DNA from: Capronia americana
Lineage: Eukaryota > Ascomycota > Eurotiomycetes > Chaetothyriales > Herpotrichiellaceae
NCBI GenBank assembly: GCA_016110215.1
Contig: JADWQD010000012.1
Coordinates: 1,054,001-1,118,000 of the forward strand
Direction of reading: 5' to 3'
Length of the DNA: 64,000 nt
The notes beneath the pieces are model-generated. The model saw only the letters and a list, made by a program, of their open reading frames with translations. It did no database searches and had not been told where the DNA came from. How positions within the stretch are numbered: the first letter of the stretch is position 1; the number at the start of each line of letters is the position of its first letter. Below, piece after piece: positions 21,253 through 33,535 of the stretch. A program made the translations under genes and the position numbers.

Positions 21253-24200
21253 CTATTCCTCTGCAGTCAAAGTTAGCAACGTTGTTATCGCCTAATGAGA
21301 GAGATCAAGACAACTCACCTTCTTCCTCTCCCGTGGTCTTCGAGCCCAACACCCATTTCGACTTGCCGTGTACATCAGTCTCGTGCTCAATAGCAACACG
21401 GCTGAGGTGGCCGAGGATGTTCTCCATGGTGGTATCAGCGTGGCTGCGAGTGGCACGGCCGAGGTTGTCGATCCATTTCAAGCTGGTCAGAATGTAGTAG
21501 ACGATAGCAACCACAATGGTGACACCGAGCGAGTAGCCCCAGATAACGACGACGGTGACAATAGAAGTGTCCCGGCTGTAGTGTTCCTCGGTGAACTTGT
21601 CATAAGGAGTAGTGAAAAGTTCGTCCTTGCCACCAGCGAGCCAGCCGAACACACAGAAGAGCGTGGAGATGGCATCGACCGCGAGAATGGCGCCGACAAG
21701 CTTCCATGATGGCCAGGTTTGTCCTCCTCGGGTAACGAAGATGAGCCAGTTCTCAACCAGAGAGACTTGGAGGAAAAGCATGAGCTGGACGTTGCCGAAG
21801 TTCTGGACAAGGCCACCGTCTGATCGGTAGAAAGAGCCTCGCATGATCCAGGTCGAGATGGCGAGAAGCAACCCCAGGAAGACTGAGATGACCCAAATCT
21901 TGGGCAATTGCCATTCAACGGGTCGTTGTTCGTAGTGAGCGTTGTCGTAGGCGACGGCAATGGTGGCCAAATCAGCGAACAGGGCGATGAAGACGATCAG
22001 GTCAGTTCGGATGGTTTCGTTGATGATGATCATGGAGGTGGTCAAATAGATTTCCAGATGCAAGCAAAGAGCGATACGGTATTGGACGTACGCCTTCATT
22101 CTCTGGAAAATTTGTCGAGCGACCTTAATGGCGTCGACGATTGTGCTGAGACCAGGAGCCAAGAAGACGATATCGGCAGCAGCTTGGGCAGCCTCGGTAG
22201 CACCTTCGACAGCAATACCGCAGTCGGACTTCTTCAGAGACGGGGCATCGTTGACACCATCGCCAGTCATGGCGGTCAAGTGACCTCGCTGTTGCAGCAT
22301 CTCGACGACCTGGTACTTGTGCTCGGGGAAGACTTCAGCGAAACCATCAGCTTTCTCGACCAGATCGTACTGAGCGGAACCAGCGACACCGCCTGCGATC
22401 AGACGCTGAGAGTTGTAGACCTTGGTGCCGAGAGCGAGGAGCTTGCAGGTTTCTTTGGCAATAGCAATGGCATCACCAGTCAACATCTTAACGCTAAGGC
22501 CAAGATTCTGAGCTTCCAAGATAGTGTGGGCGGTATCGTCACGAGGGGGGTCGAACATAGGCAACATGCCGATGACCTTCCAGGGCTCATCGCCACGCTT
22601 GGAGGCTACACCGAGAGATCGGAAACCACGTCGGGCGAAGTCAGCTGCAGTGTCGCGGTAGTGCTTGGCAGTGGCTTCGTCGCACTCAGCGATCGACAGA
22701 ACGGCTTTGGGCGCACCCTTGCAGAATGACCATTTCTCACCCTTGAGCGTGCAGATGGTGGTGATACGCTTGGAGACAGGGTCGAAGGGCATGAACTTCT
22801 CGGTCTTCCAGCCTTGTTGCAAGATCTCTCGAGCCTTGGGATAGCGCTTGAGGGTCAAGATGGTGATCTTGTCGATGGGGTCAAGTGCCTTCAAGTTGTG
22901 CGAAGAAGCAAGGGCGGCACAGGCCATCATCCAGTTGACATCTTCACCTTCGGCGACGTAGGGTTCACGGATGGTCAGTTGGTTGGCGGTCAAAGTACCA
23001 GTCTTGTCGGAGCATAGAACGTCAACGCCGGCCAGAGATTCGATAGCAGTCAATTTCTGGACAATGGCCTTTTGCTTGGCGAGATAAGCAGCGCCGACAG
23101 CCAAAGTGGTGGTTGTGACGACAGGCAGACCGACCGGGACACCAATGATCAAGAGGATAAGGGCGTAGTGCAGCAGGTTGACCGAGCTCTTCTCCGGGGT
23201 CGCGATTTTGATGTTGTGGAAGAAGCCGCCGATCCATGCCGCGAGAATCCAGAAAACGACCAAGACGAGCAGAGCCGTGCCAATGGAGTCCATGACAGCC
23301 TTGAAATGGCCCTGGTCAGTGGCACCCTGGACGAGAGATGCAGTCTTGCCGACGAACGAGCCACGAGCGGATTCAGTGACGACAGCGTAGGCTTTGCCTC
23401 GCTTGCATCCAGTGGTGTAGTAGCAGATGTCACCCATGTACTTGTCAACGGCCAGGGACTCTCCAGTAATGGCAGACTGGTCAGTAGCGACGATTGAGTG
23501 GCCAATGTGGTGTTCCTCGTCATCATCGGAGTCGGTGTGATTTTTAGAGTGGTAGCCCTCTGGGTCGTTGATCATCTCCTTGTACTCTTCGAAGCCGGCA
23601 GTGTTGTCAAAGTCGCAGATCAGCCGACATTCGCCAGCAACGACGGCACCTTCCTCAAGGATGAGCTACCCAAAACGTCAGTCACCTGGAGTCATTTTGC
23701 TTGCAAGGACAAACAACTCACAATATCACCAGGAACAAGCTCACGAGCCTTGATCTCAACCTGATGACCGTCGCGGATAACCTCAGCCTTCATAGCGATG
23801 TCACCTTTCAAGCTGGCGACGACGTCGGCGGCTTGCTTTTCTTGGTACCAACCGACAATGGCGTTGAGCATCAAGATACCGATGATGACACCAAAATCGA
23901 TCCAATCACGCAGACCAGCAGCGAGAAGGACAGCAAGCTCCATGACTAGAATTCTCATTAGCACGGAATGGCTACCGAGATGGAACGGGTAGAAATACCG
24001 TAGAGGATAGGGCCTTTGAAATAGCCGATGAATTTGAGGAACATGTTCTCTTTCTCTGTTGCCAACTCGTTCCAGCCGACTTTTCTTCGTCGAGCCTCAA
24101 CCTCCTCGGAGGTCAGACCTGTCTTGATATCGGTGTTGAGCCAGTCTTCAGGGACCTCGAAGAGGTCGCCGGGGCCGCTGCCCTGGGTGAACCATCTCTT

Positions 24201-24428
24201 CCAGAAGGGATCCCTCTTCTTCTGACTCGCGTCGGCGACGTCATCGCCAGAGACTTGGGAGGGAGCTTTGGAAAAGCGACGATCTCGGTAGGTTGAGATG
24301 TATCGGATGAGGTTGGCATACTCGCCCTCGTCCTTATCGGGATCCCATCCGTCGGCGAACGAGATTCTCTCCCTCTTGGGATCACCGTTCTCGAGGTCCT
24401 TATTCTCCTTTTCCGCCATGTTCGCCAT
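21253..24428 (-). CDS. pma1: Plasma-membrane H+-ATPase (P3A-type)
   Basis: Model: complement(join(21253..21260, 21319..23665, 23722..23945, 23999..24428)), 1002 residues, as expected for filamentous-fungal Pma1. It pumps protons out of the cell at the cost of ATP. Visible motifs are TGES (actuator, about 285-288), the phosphorylated aspartate in CSDKTGT (D438), KGAPK (nucleotide pocket), LTGD and TGDGVNDAP (about 685-693), plus about ten membrane segments including IIGVPVGLP (M4). The C-terminal regulatory tail ends in an acidic run. Introns are 53, 56 and 58 nt. The last splice (donor GTGAGT at 21318, acceptor CTGCAG ending 21261) leaves an 8-nt final exon; without it the frame ends at 21305 after a different three-residue tail. 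A second ATG at 24419 is an alternative start. A 5' UTR intron precedes the start. Confidence 0.95.
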
Positions 24429-24433
24429 GTTGA

Positions 24434-24642
24434 CTGTGTTGAGTGGAGAGGTTAGTATGCAGAAAAGGAAAACAAAAGAGGGAGGAAGAAAGGACGACGG
24501 CGACAAGGTCAGGCGTGAAGACCAAGCTGAAGGGGAAAAGAGAGCAAAGAGATCGGAGCTCGACGCGGAACCCCTCTTTAAAAAGGTAAAATGGCAGTTC
24601 ACAACATGCGAGCCAAAAAGAGAGCAGAAGCTTGCTACTCAC
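24434..24642 (-). other. Probable 5' UTR intron of pma1
   Basis: The minus strand has a consensus donor GTGAGTAG at 24642 and an acceptor with a perfect CTAAC branch site (ACTAACCTCTCC...CACAG ending at 24434), only five bases before the pma1 ATG. The 209-nt segment would be spliced from the leader; leader introns are frequent in highly expressed fungal genes. Confidence 0.65.
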
Positions 24643-27600
24643 CTTTCTTTCGCGAGAGGTCCGAGTGGATGAGGTTGTTGACTGGAGGACGTGCAGGGAA
24701 CCAAGGCTCCACCAGCGATCCGTCAAGCCGTGAGCTGCGATAGCTCGGACAGGGTGCTCAGGGTGACACCGGATTGGCTGCTTAAGCTTTCCTTGAGCTT
24801 GAGGTCAGCGAGCATGCCGTGTGAGCCATTTGATAAGGAAAGACAAAAATGACAAGAAGCGCCTGGTTGACGGCTGAGGGATGTGACGGTAACGGCGGGT
24901 GTGTGGCGTACCGGAGAAACCGCACCTTGACAGAGGCTTTTGTCACAGACAGAAACCCGGGCGAAAGTTTAATGGCTTAGCTCCTCAGAGTGCCGCCCAC
25001 ATGCGGCCGGGGTCAGGATGGAGTTACTGAAGTTGCAAGGGTATGGGTGATGACGGAGAGTTTGAGATTGGCCGGACGAGGTAGGCTTGGAAAGAAGTTG
25101 AGAAAAGAAACCACAACGAAAAAATCCACTCTGCCACCTGCTATCACTGTGACCAGCAAGTCTGATGGCACTGAGAACTTTTTGCGATTTGAGTACCAAG
25201 CAGCAATGTAGCCTGCTGTCCAGGACTGCGAAGTGAGGATGAAGTGAATTTGTTTTTGTTTTGGCTACTGGTGTCCGTGCAAATGCTTGCTTGTGGGCTA
25301 GTTTAAGTGCCCGGGGACTCGCCCACCAGGCGCTGGCGGGCTCAGTTTGGGCGCTGCTGCTGGTCGGCAAAAGCCAATGACGTGGGGCGTGCAGAGAATG
25401 GTGCCCTCGCCTCGGGTTCCATGCCCAAGGTGCATGGTTTGCTGTCGTGTCGTCCTCACCTCTGAAGGTCTTCTCACAACTGTTACTGTACGTATGACAG
25501 CCATTTGTTACTTATCTAAAGAAGGAAATAGCCTGAAATTGCCCCCAGCTGCAGAGGCGCATCTTTTATCAGTCTGCTCGCGCATGAGCTCCCATGAGTC
25601 AGGATTAAGCAGGCCCTGCATGTTGATAGAATACACTTCTCCAATTGATCAGCACGATTACCTGAGGCGATTGCAATCTCGTTCCTGTGCATTTGGCGGA
25701 GAGGTGTGGGTTATTTGATCCAGATCTACCCCGGGCTCATACTGCCCCCAACAGGATTGCAGAAGATGTACGCGTACCACGACAGAATGCGGAGGGAACA
25801 TGAGCTCAACATGATGCTTTGATGCTGTGAAGTCGGGCGGTTTGTCTGCGGGAGAACAGCGGCCATGCACACCCTCAAGTCTCAATACGGAGCTCTTCCA
25901 CACGAATATACGAGTCACGGTCAAATTCCATTGCGAGCGGTCACGGTGTCATTCTCTTGAATTCAACAAATGCGGTTGCTGCTGAACGCTCGACGGGCCT
26001 CCATCCCCTCGTCGAGATCGCCCGGCAGCTATCTGTATGCAGCAGTTCTTCACGGTGGAAATCATCCAGCCCTGCTCGATGCTGAGGGAATTTCGCACCT
26101 GCCATCCAGCATCCGACGTACCTATAAAATATCTCCGTTATACCTCGTACTATGTTAAGACAACAAACAAACCCTTTCTGATCAGCGATCATCATGAACT
26201 TGGGCCGAAGAGCTTACGAAGGTGGCTTGCCTTCGAGCTCGCTCCGGCGTCTCAACTGTCGCTTACGATCTCAAACAGCCCGTCGTGTTGCCGGTTTGTT
26301 CCTCCCGCGCAGAAATGCCCATTTGTTCAAAAAGAACCATGCCCGAGTCCGGAAACTTCGCCAGGCCCACGCTGACTTCATTGCGTCGCATCCTTTTGCT
26401 TCCTTCTCTTCGTCACTGGTCCAGTGGGAAGCTGCGGGCATTGGCGGCAGCAAAATGGGTCGGGTAGTGCATCTAGGCTTGCAACGGCTAGCTGTCCATC
26501 GATCTATGATAGCTGTCATTTGAATCTTTTGTCCTGGTGCGGACTGTCACCCAGCGTAACGCGGGTTTTCCTCTTACACATGTGTTTGAGAAACCCAAAC
26601 GAGCATTTGAAGACTTCTGTCACGCCCCGGCCCCAAGCCCAATCTTTTCTCCGACATGGTCATCCCCAGCTCGGCGGCAGAACTTAACAGCTCTCGCACC
26701 TATGTCAGTACGACTCCATTATTGCACCACTCGTCACTTTTCTGCGCTCGAGGGGATGTTCGCGCAGAGCGCGGAATGCCACCCACCACCTCAGTTGCAG
26801 TCCGCTTGCCGTCATCGATTTCCTCGTGCATCTACATCCCAAAGCAGAAGACGTGCATCTCCATTCCACAGTTATCCGGCCGTTCCTAACTCGGCGATTA
26901 TTCATCGCTTTCACAGCAAGATTGATTCGACGGGTCGAGCCTCATTTGTCCAAGCGTGTGAATGCTTGATCGAAAGACCCAGATCCCAAATAAGCCTGCA
27001 CTGGGAGCCGGGTCCGCGAGATGCGCTTTTGGCCTGTACGAGATTCAAAACAACGACGAGGTCCACAGTTTGATTTAACGACCTGAGGCATGAATTTCCG
27101 CTAGCAGTGCCAGCCGAGGAACAAGCTTGCAAAATATGGGCTAGCAGGGCTCCTAGATTGGAGTTCGGCTCCCCTCTTATGGGCCATCAGGCTCTTCCCT
27201 TGCCCTGGGCTTCAAGCCTGGCCAATCCGTTCCAGCCCAGAATAATTACTGTTGACATTTTTTGACAATTGTAAACAATAAGCTGTAGATTGCAGAAATT
27301 GCGCCCGACTGGAGTCCCACGAGTCACGACGCAAGGCTGCTGTTCACCAGCCTGATGGGTACAACGAGCCTGGCGTGCGCACTGACTGGCGATCATTCAA
27401 TTCATGGGAAGGATTCTCACAAACGATTGCGAGAAAAGAGATGCTGGCAAGAGATGCTGGCGCCCCTGTGGTAGCCCACGTCTGAGCCTTGAGGCGCGTG
27501 TTTCAGCGGCCAGTGGACACCAAAACGAGGCTTATCTGCGTGGAAATTTCCCTCAACGCTTCTTTCTGTTTAACACGGAGCGCGCTACAGGTACCCCATC

Positions 27601-30197
27601 GATAGTGCCAGGCTCAAGGCTGCGAATGCAAAGAGGATCGCTGCTCGGCGCAAAATGCGCACCGACCGCAAGGCTGCTTTGCGCGGACAACAACAGCACA
27701 GTGCCGAAAATACCACATTTCGGAGTTTCCACCTGAGGCATTTTCGTTTTCGTGCACTGGCAAAATGTCGGTCGGCAGATACTCCGCACATCGCCCAACA
27801 GCATCAGAGCAAACAATGATGTGGCTCTCATCCAAATCCACTGAAAAAGCCATTGTTGTGGATTGCGTGTTTCGAATGTTGTATGTGGGTGTCACTGCGA
27901 CATCCGGCGTGTCCCCTTCCGGCACCCGTAACCGTAGGCTCCGGGATATACAGTATCGCTCTGATGGCCACTGGGCTGCCCTTGTTTCCACCCGACCTTT
28001 CTTTGAGGGATTTCCAGCCTGAAGAACTTAACTAGGAAGCAGAGGGTAGGATTGCAACATGCTGTGACTCGGACGAGTGCCTCAAGGTCGAACTCAAGGT
28101 CTAGTATTTGTCTGGCTCCGGTCTTGTCGTGAGACCCAAGACGGCTGCAGACTTCGAAAACTTCTTGGAACTTTTCGACATGCGCCTTCAGAAATGTTTT
28201 GTGCAGCTTCGACAGATTGACCGGTCTCTAGCTTTCCCGACCTACAGAGTAGCTCCCACTCCACGCAGCGGCTCACAACGTCCTCACGCATTCGCCCTTG
28301 CAAGGAGCTTTACCTGCCAAGCACGATCCGTGCCTCGTGGGAGAGTGGAAATTATTGCGCTGCAGCAGCGACGCTTGTCACACCATAATCAACTGATCGC
28401 GTGCGGAAGTGAAAGGGTAGCCGGGAACAATCTCACGGGCAAGTTACGTAGCCACGGAATACGGCTGAGGTCTGCGCACCTCTTGGGCTTCTCAGACACT
28501 TGCTTCGCGCCGCTAATCACCGCTTGCAATCGTCGAGGTGGACAGGAGAGCTTGCCATTGCATTCCCGACAAGCTCGACTCAGGTCTAGAGAATCATTTA
28601 ACACAGGGCGGCAGTCTCTCGGCAGAGGTAGAAGAAGGCACACCAGATTTACATGTCAACTAGGCGGGCGTGGGCGCGTGCGCGCAGACCGGCAATGGCG
28701 GAATCCGAGTTTCTGAAGACCAGCCAGTAATGAATGTTCTCGGACCTTCTTCAAACTTCAACACGAGGACCTGTATGAGTAGATCGACCTGCTCCCCCTG
28801 TTCGCCCACGCCACGCAGCTGCATACAGTTGATATGGATCAATGAAGGGTTGGCAAAAGGATGCTGTCGCTTGGGTCTCGTTGTTTCTGGTAAGGTTTTG
28901 CACCCCGCATCTTGGAAACTTTCGCAAAGCACAGGATCATCGCAAAGGGTGCGTGAGCGATGATGACATTGAGGTGTCGCGCTGATGGCACAACGGCAAT
29001 CAATTCCTTCTTATCGAGAACCGTTCCTTGCTGTTGGCACCGGGGTCTGCTCGTCCTGCATTTCTCTTATGCACGAATGCAACATCAGAGATAGACAATG
29101 CGGAGAAATGGCTGCAGTTAGCCAACCGAACGGCGATATTGCAGGCGGTGGATCCACAAACCGTCCCAAAGCTCGGCGACTGAACGATCGGCTGTCATCT
29201 TGAGAGCACGTTTCAGTTAGAATTGCCGACCGCAGTCGCGCCGTGGTGTTTTGTTGACCAGCAAATTGAACGATACTATGTTTTTTCAAATCAGTACGGA
29301 GTATATATGTCAAAAATCGGGAGATCCATCACGTGCTCAAACACAGCATATTCCTCCTTGGTGCCATGTGATCTGGCAAGTACCAAGCTGGACCTCAAAA
29401 TGAGACTGCGGGCTGTGTCGGCGGACGACAAGAATGCCAGCGGCTTACCGACTCACTCGGCAAAAGGCCTTCGACAAGCGACCGGCGAATGTGCCAATCT
29501 CTCACTGCTTCGCTCGAGGTCTGATGTGAAGGACTGTGGCAACGTATCTGTTCATCTGTGGAAATATTCCCCCAACAACGATGTGCTGTGGCCAACCTAC
29601 CGACGATGAGCTCCCAGCTAATATCAGGATGATGTGGCAGCCTCGTGCGCCGCTAGCACTTGCTCAACAGTATAGCACTGTTGTGTCTCTTTGGAGTCAA
29701 GCCTAAATCGACGGTGAGTCCCGGCTACGCCTACGGGCTATACCTTTTCCCCGACGACAAGCTCCTCCTGAACAACATGCCGCGTGTGACCTGTTTGTGA
29801 CGGCGAGTTTGCACCTAAACGACTCGATGCTTGAGGTGTACGAATAGGATCGGGCTTGGTCGAAAGCAGAGATCCTCTACAGCAATGGGTATTGCAATAT
29901 GCTTGATAACAGCGGTATTGTTCACAACAACGCGTTGATGCAACGCGCTTGCCATCGACGAGTTTCTCTTCGTCAAAGGAGCGCGCGGTGCTGCGCCTGC
30001 CGCCGACAGGCTCCTGCCCAACAACTCGATGATTGCGTCAGATTGCCACCTTGATCTCTATATTTTGCTCGGTCTCTTACTGCTTCCTCATCTTTCTCTC
30101 ACCTCCACCCTCAAATTTTTACTGGAGCTCTTCTCTTGTTCACAGTGCAACAATCCTTGTCCTGCGAGAGCTCTCCTGACCTAGGTCGTGCTTCATC
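24643..30197. other. 5.5-kb gene-poor stretch upstream of pma1
   Basis: The left end should hold the pma1 promoter and first leader exon. No protein gene can be supported in the rest: frames of 178 codons (26537-27073) and 202 codons (28108-28716) are Arg/Ser-rich, start at non-ATG codons and match no family. No tRNA, transposon ends or long repeats were found. It may hold non-coding RNA or large regulatory regions. Confidence 0.55.
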
Positions 30198-31654
30198 ATG
30201 CTTCTCTACACTCTCGGTCTGTTGGCCCTGTCGGTCTTTGGTCTCTCGGACACAGTCTCTCTGTCTTCTACAGACATCGGCACTCTGGGTTGCACTCTCA
30301 CATTCACTGCTACTCAGCCTCCTCAGACTGGTCCTACTACCACAATCTACCAAGCAATCATGACGACTTTCCTTTACGTGAGTGGTGTCCTCCATTTCCA
30401 ATCAAGTCGTCGTGGCTGACAAGAGCAGGCTGTTGATTGCAACATCTGCACGGTCACAAATACTCCAAGTGCTCTGATCAAGGTGAGATTCAAAACCAAA
30501 AGCTTCAGCCCGTCGATCTCGGCTAACATTGATCACAGGGTCCTTTCGAGTTCAGATCCACCAGTTCTATGCTCACAATCACTCAAGTTGAATGCATTCC
30601 CACAGGCAGAGCGAGCACCAGACTCCACGATGTTGCCCATGGAAACATGGCTGCGGCAGCTACCCAGGCCGCTGCATGGAACAATCTCAAAGGCTTCAAG
30701 AGCTCGGACATTCTCCGTCGTTCTGATCAGGTCACAGAAGCCGCCCTAGCAGGTCTGGCAATGGACTTTGCCAATGCTCTCCCTCCCGATGTCTCCATGC
30801 TCTCGGGCGGTTTACGGGAAGAGTTCACGAACATTGCTTCTGCCATGTTTGCCTTGAGTGTCTGTGACTCTGGCTTGAATTTGACTGCAGCTTGTGCCGG
30901 GCTGGGCACAGCTGAAACCAAGCTCGAGTTGCTACAGTCGTGGTACAACCCTGACAATATCCAATCAATTGTTTGCTTCTGTTCCTTGTACGGCTACGAC
31001 TTCGACACCACCCGGCAACAGCTGTACGCCAACCTCTATGCTGCTCTCATAGGCGTGTTGGCTGCCGCCGATGTCACCACGGACCGAGGTCAAATCTGTG
31101 ATACTCTGGGTCTCTTCAATCGGACTGGTGGCTCCTTGGGAATCAACACTCAACTGTACCATGAGCTTGTTTGCAGCAACATCCCTTCTGCCACTCCCAC
31201 AACACCAATCTGGTATGGACCAACACCGATCATTCCATATATCACCAATAACATGACCACATGGGGAACTCCGACCTCGTGGGCACCAAACATGACAATC
31301 ACAGGAACTGGCATTCCTACCTCTTGGGCACCCAACATGACAATCCTGCCAGGAACTGGCTCCCCTGAGTGGAACGGTACCGGCAACGGCAGCACCTGGG
31401 GACCACCAGTGTCTTTCACTGGGACAATCGGCAGTGACTGGTCAATTACAATTAACACTCAAACCAACTGGACCGATTCTCAGCCTACTGGCACTGGTCC
31501 TGCTTCTGAGACTGCCGCTGCATCCGAGGCTGGCACCACAGCTTCCAATGACACCCTCATTGCCGCACGTACACCACGCGGCCCTAATGCCATGCCATTC
31601 TATCCCGCGGTCACCACTACCACGCAACGTTCAGGTCTTTTCAAGCGGTACTGA
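30198..31654 (+). CDS. Orphan secreted Ser/Thr-rich, N-glycosylated protein (3 exons)
   Basis: Model: join(30198..30377, 30429..30482, 30539..31654), 449 residues; no known domain recognised. The N-terminus MLLYTLGLLALSVFGLS is a clear signal peptide. The Cys-containing N-terminal part (residues about 30-240, around nine cysteines) looks like a folded extracellular domain. It is followed by a Thr/Ser/Gly/Pro-rich tail with at least six N-x-S/T sites and two copies of a TSWAPNMTI repeat. No C-terminal GPI-type hydrophobic signal is present; the protein ends SGLFKRY. Introns are 51 and 56 nt and flank a 54-nt exon; both junctions are phase 0. It is probably a cell-wall or secreted protein; adhesion or effector roles would be speculation. 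Confidence 0.8.
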
Positions 31655-33535
31655 GAACGACAAAGTTGTGGTTATGCTCCGTACCCTTGCACTGAAGCAC
31701 CACATTGAAGGTCAGGAACAACAGACTTCGAGAACAGGAGATCCCGGATGAAGATGAGGTGGCACAGCATGAAATTGTATCACAGAACATTGTATGATAG
31801 AGGTCTTTGACGGACAGATGAACTGTACACTTCATGGCAGTCAGTATCATAGCGTCGGTAATGTAACAATACAAATCTTGTCTTCAACGATTCTTCCCAG
31901 GATCTATGGTACTTGCTCCCGCACTCGTTCAAACCCTGGATTTTGATGAAACACTCTGGAGGGACCGAATCAGACTACATGAGGTGTCTGTTACGCTTGT
32001 CTACTCAGGATCCGTCCGCTCACGCCCAGTCCCTTTACTTTCTAGGCTGGATCTAGGAACGGTGTCGTTCAAGGACATATAGTCCGAGTGAGCGGAAAGT
32101 GAAAGATAAAGGTGGATAGGCTCTCGCAAGGAGAACAAGAGTATAAGAATGACAAGAATCAACGCAATACTATAGTCGTAGGCTTGATTGAAGACGATGA
32201 GATCCACGAACATTGATCTGCACAATCGGCCGCACGCATCCATCCATGGACGCCGCCATCGATGTTGTGCGCCTCGTCGAGACGCGAGAGGACGAGTCAG
32301 TCAGGTTCATCAAGATGGTATAGTACGTAGAGCCGCGATCGTCACCGATAAAGTGCGAAGTCATAGCCAAAGTCACATGTATAGTGAGTAGGCTCGTAGG
32401 ACGGTACGTTGACAGTTGGCTCGATGGTGCTGCCCCCGGATTGGCGGGACGAGAACATTGGAAGAGAAGAGAAGGCGGTGGTTGCTGCCAAACACGCACG
32501 CGGACAGGTCTGTCATTTGGATACTGTATGAAGGACTAGAGATGTTTTGAAGAAGAGTCAAAGGAAGGAGGAGAAGATGCTATGCCTTTGGGACCGGGTC
32601 GTGGGCTTGTGAGAGGGAGGTGACGAGGCGACGGGGAGGGTTATGTCCTATCCTTCTGTACACACGGGGAAGGCAGAGACAGAAAGAGGTACTTCAAGAG
32701 TAAGGCTTTCTCCAGAAACGCCAACTGTGGCTTGGCCTTGATCGAGCATGAGGGTTTGATGGGAAGTAATTCTTTTAGTATTTTGGGTCTTCATCTACAT
32801 ACCTCCTCGTGCATGCGTTTTGTCATGTCCATGATGCCATATGTCCTGGTAATTCCTCCGCTGCTCATTGTTCCCCAGCTATCTACCGGTTTGTCCATCC
32901 ATCATACATATACTCCTTGCAACAGAGTATGCATACCATATACTGCCATCAGAAGGAAAAGAAATGGAGAAGAGGTCGGTGACCTCGAAGAATGATCATG
33001 TCGATCGTGAACGATGGCATAGGAGGATATGAAACGCCGTCGCTAGAACGCTGGTATGGAAACGCTGTGATGAGATGATGGTGTCGCGTCATGTCATGTC
33101 GTAAAAATGGTGTACGGTGGAGTTTTATGAAAAGCAGGGCTGTTGCTGATGGTAATGGTCAGAGACAACCAACCGCTCTTGTAGTATCCGGGTATTCAAA
33201 CCTGGCCTGTCGAGAGAACATCTGTGAGAATCCGATGGCCTCGATGCCAACTCCGCCAGGTGGATGCATGTCATGTGCATGGGTTAGCCGGATAGACGAA
33301 GTGTGGTGCACAACATAATTTCGGTATGAGACACTTCTCACTGCATCCGAGGTATGGTGCGGGAAGGCTGACCACCCAATTTGACCACGAGGTTCAATAC
33401 ACAAAGACGGTGGGCCGCGGGTGATTTTTCGCTCACCTCGGCCTTTCCTGAGCGCGAGATGCCGTAGAGTTTGCCACAATGGGCTCATTTCTTATATAGC
33501 CCCTTTCCTCGCCCTTCAGCATCGTCTTAGCCCCA
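31655..33535. other. Convergent intergenic region
   Basis: This 1.9-kb gap lies between the ends of the secreted-protein gene and the hydrolase gene. It is AT-richer in places, with short simple-sequence tracts (for example ATACATATAC near 32905-32945). No open frame has a domain or adequate splice context. Confidence 0.6.

Noticed and set aside
20589..21497. 302-codon plus-strand frame
   Set aside because: Starts at a non-ATG codon, runs antisense into pma1 and translates T/G-rich repeats into Cys/Val/Phe-rich sequence.
28108..28716. 202-codon plus-strand frame
   Set aside because: Non-ATG start, Arg/Ser-rich random-looking sequence, no homologous family recognised.
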